NCBI RefSeq assembly: GCF_000003815.2
Contig: NC_049983.1
Span: forward strand, 28,026,463-28,066,483
Length of the DNA: 40,021 bases
Direction: 5' to 3'
Source: Branchiostoma floridae
Lineage: Eukaryota > Chordata > Leptocardii > Amphioxiformes > Branchiostomatidae
Every line of letters starts with the position of its first letter. Position 1 is the stretch's first letter. Below the pieces are notes generated by a model. That model made no database searches. It saw only the letters and a program-made list of their open reading frames with translations, and was not told the origin of the DNA. Both the position numbers and the translations under genes were made by a program. This document shows positions 29,155-39,309 of this stretch, piece by piece.

Positions 29155-29835
29155 NNNNNNNNNNNNNNNNNNNNNNNNNNNNNNNNNNNNNNNNNNNNNN
29201 NNNNNNNNNNNNNNNNNNNNNNNNNNNNNNNNNNNNNNNNNNNNNNNNNNNNNNNNNNNNNNNNNNNNNNNNNNNNNNNNNNNNNNNNNNNNNNNNNNNN
29301 NNNNNNNNNNNNNNNNNNNNNNNNNNNNNNNNNNNNNNNNNNNNNNNNNNNNNNNNNNNNNNNNNNNNNNNNNNNNNNNNNNNNNNNNNNNNNNNNNNNN
29401 NNNNNNNNNNNNNNNNNNNNNNNNNNNNNNNNNNNNNNNNNNNNNNNNNNNNNNNNNNNNNNNNNNNNNNNNNNNNNNNNNNNNNNNNNNNNNNNNNNNN
29501 NNNNNNNNNNNNNNNNNNNNNNNNNNNNNNNNNNNNNNNNNNNNNNNNNNNNNNNNNNNNNNNNNNNNNNNNNNNNNNNNNNNNNNNNNNNNNNNNNNNN
29601 NNNNNNNNNNNNNNNNNNNNNNNNNNNNNNNNNNNNNNNNNNNNNNNNNNNNNNNNNNNNNNNNNNNNNNNNNNNNNNNNNNNNNNNNNNNNNNNNNNNN
29701 NNNNNNNNNNNNNNNNNNNNNNNNNNNNNNNNNNNNNNNNNNNNNNNNNNNNNNNNNNNNNNNNNNNNNNNNNNNNNNNNNNNNNNNNNNNNNNNNNNNN
29801 NNNNNNNNNNNNNNNNNNNNNNNNNNNNNNNNNNN
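29155..29835. other. Assembly gap (681 N)
   Basis: Flanked by an identical 164-bp direct repeat, so it may join two alleles or a tandem duplication. Confidence 0.95.
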
Positions 29836-29837
29836 AA

Positions 29838-30001
29838 GGTTTTCCCTACTAATTACGGGAAATATAAAACTAGGCTGCCTACGCCTTACGGAAAAGAGCA
29901 TGCAGACCCTCATGAATCAGCCGAGCAGATGTTGTCGGGAAAAACTGAAAGAAGGCGAATGAAAAACGCGGCATATAATAAGACAGTCACAAGTTTCCTC
30001 C
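29838..30001 (+). repeat. Direct repeat flanking a gap, right copy
   Basis: Same 164 bp as 28976-29139. After it the sequences differ (CAACAACATC here, CAGTATCAG there). Confidence 0.9.
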
Positions 30002-30157
30002 AACAACATCTACATGGAGAGTACTTGCTTTGGTCTGCAGCAAAATTCACGTTTGTCACATGTAAGTCAACCCTAACTCCTTGTTTTTCAAAAGAGCCAA
30101 TGCATCACTCTCCAAGCAGATGCTATTGCGAAAAAATGTGACTTTCTTATCATATAC

Positions 30158-30790
30158 CGCGTTTTTGTCCGCTTTCCCCACATTCCTTGTTCTCGCTTTC
30201 TTTGTGGGACAACCGTAGTTGAGTAACAACAAAAGATGCGGAGTCTTGCCCGGCCAGCTGCAGGCAGAAGCATTTCTTTGATTTTTTTATATAAAAGAAC
30301 GGAAATTAGGTCTAGGGCTAGCGGTAATGTGACCCTATCCTCACACCCGGGTCAAATGCAGTGATGCATATCTACATCCCAGCGGGAGCGGGGGGCCTGT
30401 GTCACAGGAACTAATCGCCAGTGCTTTCGTTATGTCCAAGCAGATGTATGGGGGGGGGGGGAGCAAAGTCATTATCCAAGGGCTAAACGGTGTCCAACTA
30501 TAAACATTCCAAAGTGACAAAAACAACTACGGATTTGGTGCTGTCAGTGTGTCAACATCTGCACACTTGCCACTAAGACCCATTTTTTTAAAACTATATA
30601 AATCCCTATAACATTTTTGGTTGAAACGTACCGTAAGCTTTGAAAATGATAAGCACGTGTTCACGTGCTCCTGTTGGGGTAAAACACCCGACGTTTCTGA
30701 ACACAATATCAGCCTATACAGGTCCTGTCTCCCCCCACACAGGCAACCACTCCAGTTCCAGAATGCCATTGCCATATAAAACCACATATG
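30158..30790 (-). repeat. Right inner arm (block B) of the palindrome
   Basis: Reverse complement of 21195-21752 with indels. It includes a MITE-like tip (TCCAAGCAGATGTATG at 30435-30450) that pairs with the tip at 21449-21464, so that tip predates the duplication. Confidence 0.75.
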
Positions 30791-31327
30791 ACAGAAAATA
30801 TTTTGAAACAAAAACGGAAACAAAACTGCACAATAAAATTACTTACCATCCCGATCTGCTAATTAAACATAAATGAACTGCAGTTTCCCAACTCGCCAAT
30901 TTGCCAACATGATGATCTTTTTTCTCGATGGCTGCCGTGCAAGGTGCATATCTAATCTATTTCATGTACTATCGCGGATACATTCCAAGAGCATTCCACT
31001 CCAGAAGCGGGTCTTATGATTCCTTAGAGAATAGATAGTTATGCTTGGATCAAGTTTGTTTTGTCAAATTTACCCAACACGCAGGGCGATCATTATAGCG
31101 ATCGAATCTTGAATACCCCTGATAATCATTCCACTTCAGTGTGCACGGGGGGTGGGGTGGTGTACTGACAAGAGGAACAGGTACCGGTTGTTACTGGTAT
31201 AAATATAATACTTTGACGTTTTATGATTACTTTTTTTTAAGTAGACGACATTTGAGCACACACACATCAGCAAAACTGCCAGCCAACGCGTTTCATTATT
31301 ATTTGTGGGTCATTCTTTAGTAATCCG
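30791..31327. other. Sequence between the two right arms, no recognised feature
   Basis: About 540 bp with no coding signature. The corresponding interval on the left (19360-21194) is 1.8 kb and not similar, apart from insertions identified there. Confidence 0.4.
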
Positions 31328-31561
31328 TTTAATGGGGAGCCAACAAGTAAAAATTCAAGCCACTACTCATTGACTGAACCTTTGCTTGGAGAATAGTGAT
31401 TCATATCTGCTACACGCTGATTCACCTGAAGAGACCAAATACAACCAACATTTCTTTTCAATTACATGAATTTCCTATGTATGTTTTATTAGACTGTCGC
31501 CCAACATATGGCACAAATGTCATCCCACCTTCCTAATAGCCCTTTAAAACTTTGTTCACAG

Positions 31562-31832
31562 GAGCCCCTGTACAAGACCAACGACTTCATGGTCGTCCCA
31601 CCCGGCAGACTCCAACGATGCTCAAGAGATGGTACCCTGGTTTGTGAAGGTCATCACCACCTACCCGGACAAACAGCACCTGAAACTCCAATGGCACGTG
31701 CCGACCAACGACGGGGTGTATGTGAAGGAGTCGAGTGAGAACAAGCCTCTCAAAGAATACACTGTCAAGTATGGGGAGATCGTTGCTGTACATCTGTCAC
31801 AAAATAAGACACATACTCCACTGGCCGGCTGA
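31562..31832 (+). pseudogene. Frameshifted exon remnant, right-arm copy
   Basis: After the acceptor TTTGTTCACAG comes EPLYKTNDFMVVPPG, then a shift to MVPWFVKVITTYPDKQHLKL, GVYVKESSENKPLKEYTVKY and THTPLAG with a stop at 31830-31832. Compared with the left copy only a few residues differ (for example VPTNDG here, VPNNDG there). The family is unknown. Confidence 0.55.
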
Positions 31833-32507
31833 CTTCCCTTGTGTCCTATAGACTCTATTTGTCCAATTCCTACAATTAGACCACCGATCCGCGGATCCTG
31901 GTAGAGGCTAGTGGCAGAGATAGAGAGGGCCTAGAACGCTTGATTGAATTGATTAGATGATGCATTACTTATTCTACTACGAAACGTCTTGCCTGGATTG
32001 GTGATTGGAGCATAAAATAATTCGGTTGCCTGACGACTGAAACAAGACAAATGGTGTGTGGTCATAATGATATTCCTATGTCTCTTTTAATGTACACCTG
32101 TGTTAGAAAAATGTGGGTAAGACAATTAGGAAAGAAAGACTTACATGTTTTCTCCAGTTGTCAGGAGGAAGGATTTCTAAAGTTATATTTGCATTTCTAT
32201 TTGGATTTCTTAATCTCCCTGCGTGAAATATAACTTTCTACATACACCCAATACGCGTGTCCAGTGTCCAAGAAAGTACAACAGTGACTTCTTCAGTGTA
32301 GTGTACCGCTTTCCATGATGCTATTAATGCAGTGTAATAGTACTATTGTCAATGTTGACATTCATTGTAGACTATCAGATGAATACAAAACTAAAACTTT
32401 TATCGGACCGTTGATTAGTGTGAGATAATAGGAACAAGGTATTGCACCATTTAACTTCCATTCTTTTACAGAGAATCGCTTCTAGGAACAGGACCGTTAT
32501 TAATGTT

Positions 32508-33068
32508 TAGCCGCTCTGGTGACACGAGGCTTTTAGCCGCGCTGAAGGTACAAGGCTGTGGGGGCTTTTAACCGCGCTGTATCCGGCGGCTTTTAGCCGC
32601 GCTGTGTCCGGCGGCTTTTAGCCGCGCTGTGACCGGCGGCTTTTAACCGGGCTGTGACCGGCGGCTTTTAACCGCGCTGTGTCGGGCGACTGTTAGCTGC
32701 GCTGTGACCGGCAGCTTTTAACCGCGCTGTGACCGGCGGCTTTTAACCGCGCTGCAACGGGCGGCTTTTAGCCGCGCTGTGACCGGCGGCTTTTCACCGC
32801 GCTGTGTCGGGCGGCTTTTAGCCGCTCTGTGACCGGCGGCTTTTAACCGCGCTGCAATGTGCGGCTTTTAACCGCGCTGTGTAAGGCGGCTTTTAGCCGC
32901 GCAGTATCAGGCGGCTTTTAACCGCGCTGCAACGGGCGGCTGTCAGCCGCGCTGTGACCGGCGGCTTTTAACCGCACTGAAGGCACCGGCGGCTTTTAAC
33001 CGTGCTGTGACCGGCGGCTTTTAGCCGCGCTGATGGCCTACGGCGGCTTTTAGCCGCGCTGATGGCGC
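32508..33068 (-). repeat. GC-rich hairpin minisatellite, right array
   Basis: About 21 units of GGCGGCTTTTARCCGCGCTG plus linker, the inverse of the array at 17652-18180. Unit order and variants differ from the left array, so the arrays have diverged while flanking DNA stayed almost identical. Confidence 0.9.
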
Positions 33069-33504
33069 TTAATTATAGCATACTCTGCAGCTTCACTTTC
33101 AACATTTGGGTATCTTGAGGTTTGAAAATTCGAGACGAAAAAAGGGAATAAATTGGATTTTCCCTTTTAAATTTGGATCGTGTTTATATTAATTGATGGT
33201 ATGATACTGGTGCATCGGAAAACTGAAGTGCACCAATGGTACCAGCTGGGCAGTAAAGAAAGTTAAAAGATGATATTGATTTTGTAAGAGTTATCAACCA
33301 GTATCATTCTTTTTCCCATACCCCACTGGGCTGCTTTTTGGTGCACTGTGGAGGCAGGAAGACGAAAAAAATCGCGGCCACTACTACACTAGCACCCACC
33401 AAGCCTCTACTTGGAGACAAGGATTTAGCTACTGCAGACTTTACTTGAATCATCAAAAGGATATGAACAGCTAGTTCGAATCTGGGAAACTGTGGATCAC
33501 TCAC

Positions 33505-34399
33505 CAGACGTCTCCCCGCAGTAGGCCGAGTTGCACACAGGAGCCGCGGGGAGATTATACACGAAGTAGCCGCCGCTGCAGGCCTTCGCACGCATGGTGA
33601 CACGACGCCAACAGCCGTCACTGCTAGAGACGGTCGTACACGCCGTGCGGGAGACTTCACCGTCAGCAAGGCTGGGATGTGGTCCGGCCATCCACATCGG
33701 GAAGCGGGTGCCACACGTATACAACGGCGGCGCCTGTGTCGGCATTTGGGTTCCCGCAGCACCCATGAAGCGGTACCACTCTCCGGTCAACCCATTGTCA
33801 CACCTGTAGGTACCATCGCGGGGATATTGGACGTTCCTCCATGCATCATTCAGTACACGGTAGCTGCTGCATGGATCTGAAGAAACAACAAAGAACAGAA
33901 TCCATCGGCCCTCCAACTGAAATGTAAACTTTAGGTAAGGGTTTGCCACAATTAGTATCCTTTACCTCTGGGGCCAGCTGTGTACGTATAGGATATGGTG
34001 GTTATACCTTGCACTTCCATAAAATATACATTTTAGAGTATGTAGAAATCCCAAATTAAATCTTTCTTAAGTGGTGTATTTGCAATTTATATAGCTTCTT
34101 ATATCGAAATAAACAAGGTATGAGAATATATACATTTTATTGTATGTTAGTCGAGGTGTCTTTTTTCTACCCTATACTGTGACTATCCCTTGTATGATCA
34201 ATATTAGGTTACGCTACACTAATTTTAGTAGGCTTTGCTGTTGATGAATGTAACCTACATAAGCTATTTCACTGACTGCAATAACCTTAGAAACCAAATA
34301 GTACAAAATTTGAGGGAAAATCTTACCTTGAGCTGTCCCGCCCGCAGCCAAAGCGAGTAGGACCAGCAGCCCCACGGGTACGGCCACTCGCGGGTCCAT
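33505..34399 (-). CDS. Secreted D8C-domain (uromodulin/GP2-like) protein, 5' exons
   Basis: The first coding exon (34399-34327) encodes a signal peptide, MDPRVAVPVGLLVLLALAAG then GTAQ, and ends CAAG|GTAAGA. The second (33876-33505) follows a CTTCAG acceptor; phases agree. It encodes DPCSSYRVLNDAWRNV, GLTGEWYRFMGAAGTQMP, CGTRFPMWMAGPHP, GEVSRTAC and KACSGGYFVYNLPAAPVCNS, ending AYCGETS. Eight cysteines and the blocks WYRFMG, CGT..P.W..G.HP and C.GGY.VY.L..P..C...YC identify the D8C domain of uromodulin, GP2 and LZP-type proteins, which act outside the cell and in some cases bind bacteria. The exon ends SerG|GTGAGT with one base over; later exons are not recognised, apart from a phase-compatible candidate at 26778-26905. 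The palindrome arm starts about 320 bp downstream. Confidence 0.85.
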
Positions 34400-34614
34400 A
34401 ATGTGTCCGGGCTAGCTCACCTGGAATAACAGGAGGGGAGATTATCACCTGAAACACCTGCCACGGGCCCATCATGTGTGCGGGCTAGCTCACCTGCAAT
34501 AACAGGAGGGGAGATTATCACCTGAAACACCTGCCGCGGGTCAAACATGTGCGGGATAGCTCACCTGCAATAACAGTAATCAGAAGGAGAGATTATCACC
34601 TGAAACACCTGCAC
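34396..34614 (-). repeat. Three 73-bp tandem repeats at the 5' end of the D8C gene
   Basis: Units start near 34396, 34469 and 34542, each with GCTAGCTCACCTG, AATAACAG and GATTATCACCTGAAACACCT. The first unit overlaps the ATG context (CCATAATGTG on the plus strand). On the minus strand each unit carries CTCCTGTTATTGCAG (acceptor-like; CTCCTTCTGATTACTGTTATTGCAG in the third) and CAGGTGAGC (donor-like). They could be alternative 5'-leader splice sites or a promoter duplication. Confidence 0.7.
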
Positions 34615-34619
34615 AATTC

Positions 34620-34890
34620 CTTCTACACGTTTAACCAGTAGCACTGTGCACTGAGCAACAGGCGATTAGGAAGGATGACTCAACAAAAGGCTAACTACCC
34701 ACTGCACAGTGGTGCCATGGCATGTTGGGGAAAAAAATCAACCCTTAAGCTGCTGAAGGACATGCTCCCAGTGCTTTTTCCCCAATATCCTTAATGTATC
34801 TTACATCGATAGTTTAAATATCAAATTATAATAAAATATCAGTTAGTTATAACATCACCAGCTGCTACCTCACTGTGTTCCAGCGAAGCT
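34620..34890. other. No recognised feature; possible upstream region of the D8C gene
   Basis: AT-rich, without a clear TATA/Inr pair on the minus strand. Confidence 0.35.
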
Positions 34891-34892
34891 GA

Positions 34893-35515
34893 TATGTTAT
34901 ACAGATATCGAGAAGATACAGACACAGAAGCTATTGTGTTACGCCGAAAGGTGGTTACTAGTATACCGGCTATACAGATACAGAAGCTGGTGTGTTACGC
35001 CGAAGGGCGGTTATACTGGCTATAGAGATACAGATACAGAAGCTGGTGTGTTCCGCCGAAGGGCGGTTATACCGGCTATACAGATACAGATACAGAAACT
35101 GGTGTTTTACGTATTACGCCGAAGGGCGGTTATACCGGCAATACAGATACAGATACAGAAGCTGGTGTGTTATGCTGAAGGGCGGTTATACCGGCTATAC
35201 AGATACAGATACAGAAGCTGGTGTTTTACGCCGAAGGGCGGTTATACCGGCTATACAGATCCAGATACAGAAGCTGGTGTGTTTTGCTGAAGGGCGGTTA
35301 TACCGGCTATATAGACACATATACAGATGCTGGTGTGTTACACAGAAGGGCGGTTATACCGGCTATATAGATACAGATACAGAAGCTGGTGTTCCACCGA
35401 ATGGCGGTTATACCGGCTATATATAGATACAAATACAAATGCTGATTTATACAGATTTAGAAGCTGGTTTGTTCTTCCGAAGGCTGTACCGGCTATGCAG
35501 ATAAAGATCAATACT
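34893..35515 (+). repeat. 56-bp minisatellite, about ten copies
   Basis: Units of TATACAGATACAGATACAGA plus AGCTGGTGTGTTACGCCGAA and GGGCGGTTATACCGGC repeat with 50-76 bp spacing. Because 56 is not a multiple of three, each copy is read in a new frame, so long open frames here are by-products. Confidence 0.95.
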
Positions 35516-35715
35516 AAGCTAATAGCTTCCATATTTACGAAGAGGTACGCGTCATGAAAGTTCGACCTACTGTCAGCATTTAGATAAAATTATACTGATC
35601 CATTACAACATGGTACAATGGTACTTACTTTGTACACTGAGTAACTCCTTTCCGAAAATTTGTGAAATAGAGAAGATACAATTCTCGCCCCCAAGCCTAT
35701 CCCGTTCGCAAATAT

Positions 35716-35745
35716 TATGTTCTCCAAGCAGAGGTCGGGTCCCGG
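35716..35745 (+). mobile_element. Single MITE tip (TTCTCCAAGCAGAGGTCGG)
   Basis: One tip of the TCTCCAAGCAGAGGTT family, continuing GTCCCGGG. The other end was not found. Confidence 0.45.
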
Positions 35746-36076
35746 GATATATGACGTATGCCTGGTACACGACACAATCCTATGATACCAGGAATTATAG
35801 AAAATAGCATGCCAACGTTTTGCGTTTCATACGACAAAGTCTCAACCTCTGTGAAAGAAAGTCGTATGTCATGCCCCCACTTTTAACCCCAAACATCAGG
35901 GGTCAACACGTTTTCTTCTTATGGAATGGTTGAACCATGCTTTGCGCTGTGGGAACACGTGGTTAGTTCCATTCAACATAAAGCGCGAGGAATACTCTCC
36001 AGTTCGTAAGGGTGGGTTCACACATTCGTATATATTCAAGTCCGTATAGGGTTCGTATTGAATTCCCATCCTTTAC

Positions 36077-36240
36077 TAGTTTCCACTGGTCGCCGGAAAA
36101 ATAGTAGAAATTGGACAAATATAGACTGATGAAATACCAGAGGAGCAAGCTGGCCGAGGAGTATGGCTTGCCACCAGCTAACTTCCCTGGCATGTTATCT
36201 GCCTGTATTGGTCCAGTTTCTCTATCATTTTCCAGTAATC
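36077..36240. mobile_element. Decayed palindromic MITE related to 28172-28369
   Basis: TAGTTTCCACTGGTCGCCGG, AATAGTAGAAATTGGACAAA and its mirror TTGGTCCAGTTTCTCTATCA, TTTTCCAGTAATCTGTGG form imperfect arms around AGGAGCAAGCTGGCC. No target duplication remains. Confidence 0.55.
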
Positions 36241-36246
36241 TGTGGC

Positions 36247-36440
36247 AATTGTTCCAATGATCTCACACTACTTGTCCCTCCACCGAGAGCCTTCCAGCGC
36301 AACACTAGGTTTTCCTCTAACTCTAATTTTTCGGTCTCCAAGTCCTTCTACAGCAACATCTTCTTTCATCGGACTGCCAGGAACTACGGAACTATCTCAG
36401 TGACAACTGTTTCCCTTCTGTTTAAACCTTTCGGCCTTCA
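36247..36440 (+). mobile_element. Possible reverse-transcriptase C-terminal relic
   Basis: The frame reads LVPPPRAFQRNTRFSSNSNF and SFYSNIFFHRTARNY. 'VP..R..QR..RF....FS..FF.RTAR.W' resembles the end of non-LTR reverse transcriptases, with the Trp-Asn lost by a shift. Weak evidence. Confidence 0.35.
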
Positions 36441-36464
36441 AAACGAACGTTCACCGTTATCTCC

Positions 36465-37246
36465 TTGGCAGTGATTAAAACCCTGTATCACCGGGCAGAC
36501 AGCATTGTTTCCTCTGACAAAGCCAAAACAGAGGAACACAAACACCTCCGAAGTGCATTGAACAAATGTGGCTACCAAAACTGGACCTTCAACAAAGCCC
36601 TCAAACCCTCGGACCACTCAAAGAAAACAGCCAAGTGCAAACCATTGACCGACAGAAAGAAAGCCAACATTACCATCCCCTATGTCCAAGGAGTTTCGGA
36701 AAAACTCAGACGGATCTTCCAAAACTTCAACACGCCACTTACTTCAAACCTCACTCAACCCTCCGACACAAACTGGTACATCCAAAAGACAAACCACAGA
36801 AAGGTACTAAGGCCAATGTAATCTACAGACTCAAATGCGAAGTACCCAACTGTAACAACACATACATTGGTGAGACTAGCCGGTCACTGAAGGCAAGGTA
36901 CCAAGAACATTGCAAACCGAAGGCCAACGACTACTCTTCTGCTATTTTCAACCACCTAGAACACAACCAAGGACATTCCTTCAACCTCCAACCTACCGAC
37001 ATCCTAGACCGTGAAGCCCGCTGGTTTGAACGGGGAGTAAGAGAGGCCATACATGAGAGGATATACATGCAATCCCACCCTCAACAGAAAAAGGGGCTAC
37101 GTATGGAACTTTCCGGCACTTGGGACATAGCACTACCCCCCCCCCCTGGAACAAAACTTTTAGCTCCTGCAACTAAAACAACAGGAGCTAATTGACTCAT
37201 TTGCATTAACTGTGTCTTAGCTTTGCTATCCTTTGAAATCCAAATT
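36465..37246 (+). pseudogene. Penelope-like element: RT tail and GIY-YIG nuclease, frameshifted
   Basis: The first part reads AVIKTLYHRADSIVSS, EEHKHLRSALNKCGYQNWTF and IPYVQGVSEKLRRIFQNFNT, the C-terminal reverse-transcriptase region of Penelope-like elements. A frameshift near 36725-36745 moves the frame; the second part reads YFKPHSTLRHKLVHPKDKPQ, NVIYRLKCEVPNCNNTYIGE and TSRSLKARYQEH. 'VIYRLKC...C..TYIGETSRSLKARYQEH' is the GIY-YIG nuclease that nicks DNA during insertion. It ends at a stop at 37193-37195 after LLAPATKTTGAN. The RT core is missing, so the copy is 5'-truncated and dead. Confidence 0.82.
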
Positions 37247-37552
37247 NNNNNNNNNNNNNNNNNNNNNNNNNNNNNNNNNNNNNNNNNNNNNNNNNNNNNN
37301 NNNNNNNNNNNNNNNNNNNNNNNNNNNNNNNNNNNNNNNNNNNNNNNNNNNNNNNNNNNNNNNNNNNNNNNNNNNNNNNNNNNNNNNNNNNNNNNNNNNN
37401 NNNNNNNNNNNNNNNNNNNNNNNNNNNNNNNNNNNNNNNNNNNNNNNNNNNNNNNNNNNNNNNNNNNNNNNNNNNNNNNNNNNNNNNNNNNNNNNNNNNN
37501 NNNNNNNNNNNNNNNNNNNNNNNNNNNNNNNNNNNNNNNNNNNNNNNNNNNN
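37247..37552. other. Assembly gap (306 N)
   Basis: It lies between the nuclease remnant and the presumed 3' part of the same Penelope-like element. Confidence 0.95.
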
Positions 37553-37760
37553 TAGGCTTGGAGACGATCAAACTTCAAGAAGGAAGAAGAAGAAGGATCA
37601 GAGGCCTGGAAAGGGAATTTCCAGGAGTCTTGAGTCTTAGGACACTTAGGCCTGGAAGACAGCTCCAGGAAAACAGGCTTGGAAGAAACCCCAAGATCCA
37701 ATTCAAGGCCCAAGCTGGAGGACAGTTTCGGGAGAATTAGGCTTGGAGGGAATCCCAAGA
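37553..37760 (+). repeat. Purine-rich short repeat AGGCTTGGA
   Basis: AGGCTTGGA or AGGCCTGGA recurs about five times with AACCCCAAGATCC/AATCCCAAGATAC following. No protein is recognised. It may belong to the Penelope-like element's 3' region. Confidence 0.4.
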
Positions 37761-38133
37761 TACGAGTACCAAGGGATAACGGACTCAGATTGGGTATTGG
37801 ACCATACCAGTTTTTACGACCAAGACTCATCTTTGATCATCGTTGGATTCACCACGGACTTACGCATCGTATTCGGACACAAGGGATCAGTTAGGGACAT
37901 CAGGACTTTCAGACAAATTGCGGTTTGTAATACTAACCCTACTTAGAATAAATACTCAATATATGCGAGTGAAGATTGGTGTCTATGCCCTCGTCTCTAT
38001 CAACTCAGGATACAAAGGTGAGTCGGTAAAGCTACTCAATACCCGAGCTGAGGCAGCGACCGAAAGATCTAGAGTTGTTGCGCTTACAGTTAGAGTATAA
38101 AAGACCTGTTTCTTCCAGATCTCTTCAGTGTCA

Positions 38134-38167
38134 CTGACGAAGGATAGTGGATTCTATCCGAAACGTC
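38134..38167 (+). ncRNA. Minimal hammerhead ribozyme motif of the Penelope-like element
   Basis: The core CTGACGA (38134-38140; consensus CUGANGA) is followed by a stem II, GGATAG/CTATCC, with loop TGGATT (38142-38159). Then come GAAA (38160-38163) and CGTC (38164-38167), the presumed cleavage being after GUC. Stem III is almost absent, as reported for metazoan Penelope-like elements, whose minimal hammerheads are thought to act as dimers. An obvious stem I was not seen by eye. It lies 0.9 kb after the GIY-YIG stop, where the terminal repeat of the element is expected. Confidence 0.75.
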
Positions 38168-38607
38168 AAAATTGATCGTTTCAAAACCATATCCAGTTGC
38201 TTGAGTAACTACTTTTTAGTGTATCTCCTTGTATGATTATTTCCAAAACCCAGTTTATTGCCTTGAAGTTGTAAAATGGCTTTGCTTTGAACAAACCTTT
38301 GAAAAATCGTATAGCGTTTTTAAGTCTACAGAACAAGCACAAGAAGTGCAAGCGAAACGAGCCCAATAGCTACCTATCTTTGAAAAATACTGACAATAAC
38401 ATATCCAGAACACGACATGGAAAAATGCCGGGAAAGGAATATATGCCAGGAAGCTTGTACTCGCTTTTACTGCTTTCCCGACATATTTCATATAAGGTTT
38501 TTTGTCCATTTTCTGACAAAACTGTATATTTTTGGCCCAACAATAAACACCAACGCTCGTGACCATGAAGCAGGCCGAATCCCGAAAGACCTTCTCTACG
38601 GAGTACT

Positions 38608-39300
38608 GATCAATCAATCAATCAATCAATAAACCAATCAATCAATCAATCAATCGGTTTATTCAAAATAAAAACAAGATTTTATTTTGAATTACGGCCT
38701 TGCTGTAAAGCACCACTGTGCTACATGTGCGTTTCAACCAAGGTCAGCCTGGACGAACATGCCGAGGAGTTTAACTAACTTCGCCTCCTCTAATCTTAGA
38801 TTAGGGGACCTAACACTTTTCCTTGTGGTAGGCCACAGGTGGTCTCTCTCCAATCTGAATAAGTTCCCTTGTACATCACTCTCTGCTTTCTAGTATCCAT
38901 TTGGTAAGCGAGCTTCGTAGACCTGCTTTGAGTTGGCTCGAAACGGCAATGCTGTGGTCCACAAGGTCAAACGCCTTAGCAAAATCCGTAGTTATCAGTG
39001 TTGTTATTGTTCATCTCTTGTCTGCTGTTCTAGCCAGTTGGTTGGTTAAATCAACGAGACAGCGTGTTGTAGAACGACCTGGTATACAACCAAACTGGTT
39101 TGGGTCAATGCTGTGCTTGATGTTCGAGATGAAAGTTTCCACTACTTTTGCCAAGGCAGGCGTCAGGGATATAGGTCTAAGTTCGCTGATCGACGGCGGG
39201 CGCGTTTTAGGCAGTCGTATATGATATTTGCCTGTCGCAATTGTTCTGGGACGACCCCCTCCGATAGTGAGGCATTCAATATGGACGTTACATGTGTAAA
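38608..39300 (-). mobile_element. Decayed CR1/jockey-like retrotransposon with (TTGA)n tail
   Basis: In minus-strand order: LNASLSEGVVPEQLRQANII, a shift, RLPKTRPPSISELRPISLTP, IDPNQFGCIPGRSTTRCLVD, a shift, TTDFAKAFDLVDHSIAVSS (RT motif A), TCGLPQGKVLGP (motif B), then a deletion to KLVKLLGMFVQADLG. The YADD catalytic block is missing. The 3' end has AATAAA and a (TTGA)n tail at 38608-38655, typical of CR1-like elements. Several frameshifts, a stop and the deletion make it inactive. Confidence 0.8.
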
Positions 39301-39309
39301 AATCTAAGG

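Larger units (their letters stand above)
31328..33188 (-). repeat. Right outer arm of the large inverted duplication
   Basis: Reverse complement of 17535-19359. At 31328 the match stops inside a MITE: AACCTTTGCTTGGAGAATAG is kept, while the rest present at 19360-19407 is replaced by unrelated sequence. Confidence 0.9.

Noticed and set aside
29067-29913. Very long open frames of about 260 codons on both strands
   Set aside because: Almost entirely N; they only reflect the 681-N gap.
33304-33809. Other open frames overlapping the D8C exon on both strands
   Set aside because: The D8C frame has eight ordered cysteines and family blocks; the others are shadows of its GC-rich codons.
34934-35557. 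Long open frames rich in YRYR and GYT repeats
   Set aside because: They arise from the 56-bp minisatellite; the unit is not a multiple of three and the frame changes every copy.
36163-36474. N-terminal part of the Penelope-like protein
   Set aside because: The sequence does not match the RT region expected before AVIKTLYHRA and looks instead like MITE plus a different reverse-transcriptase relic.
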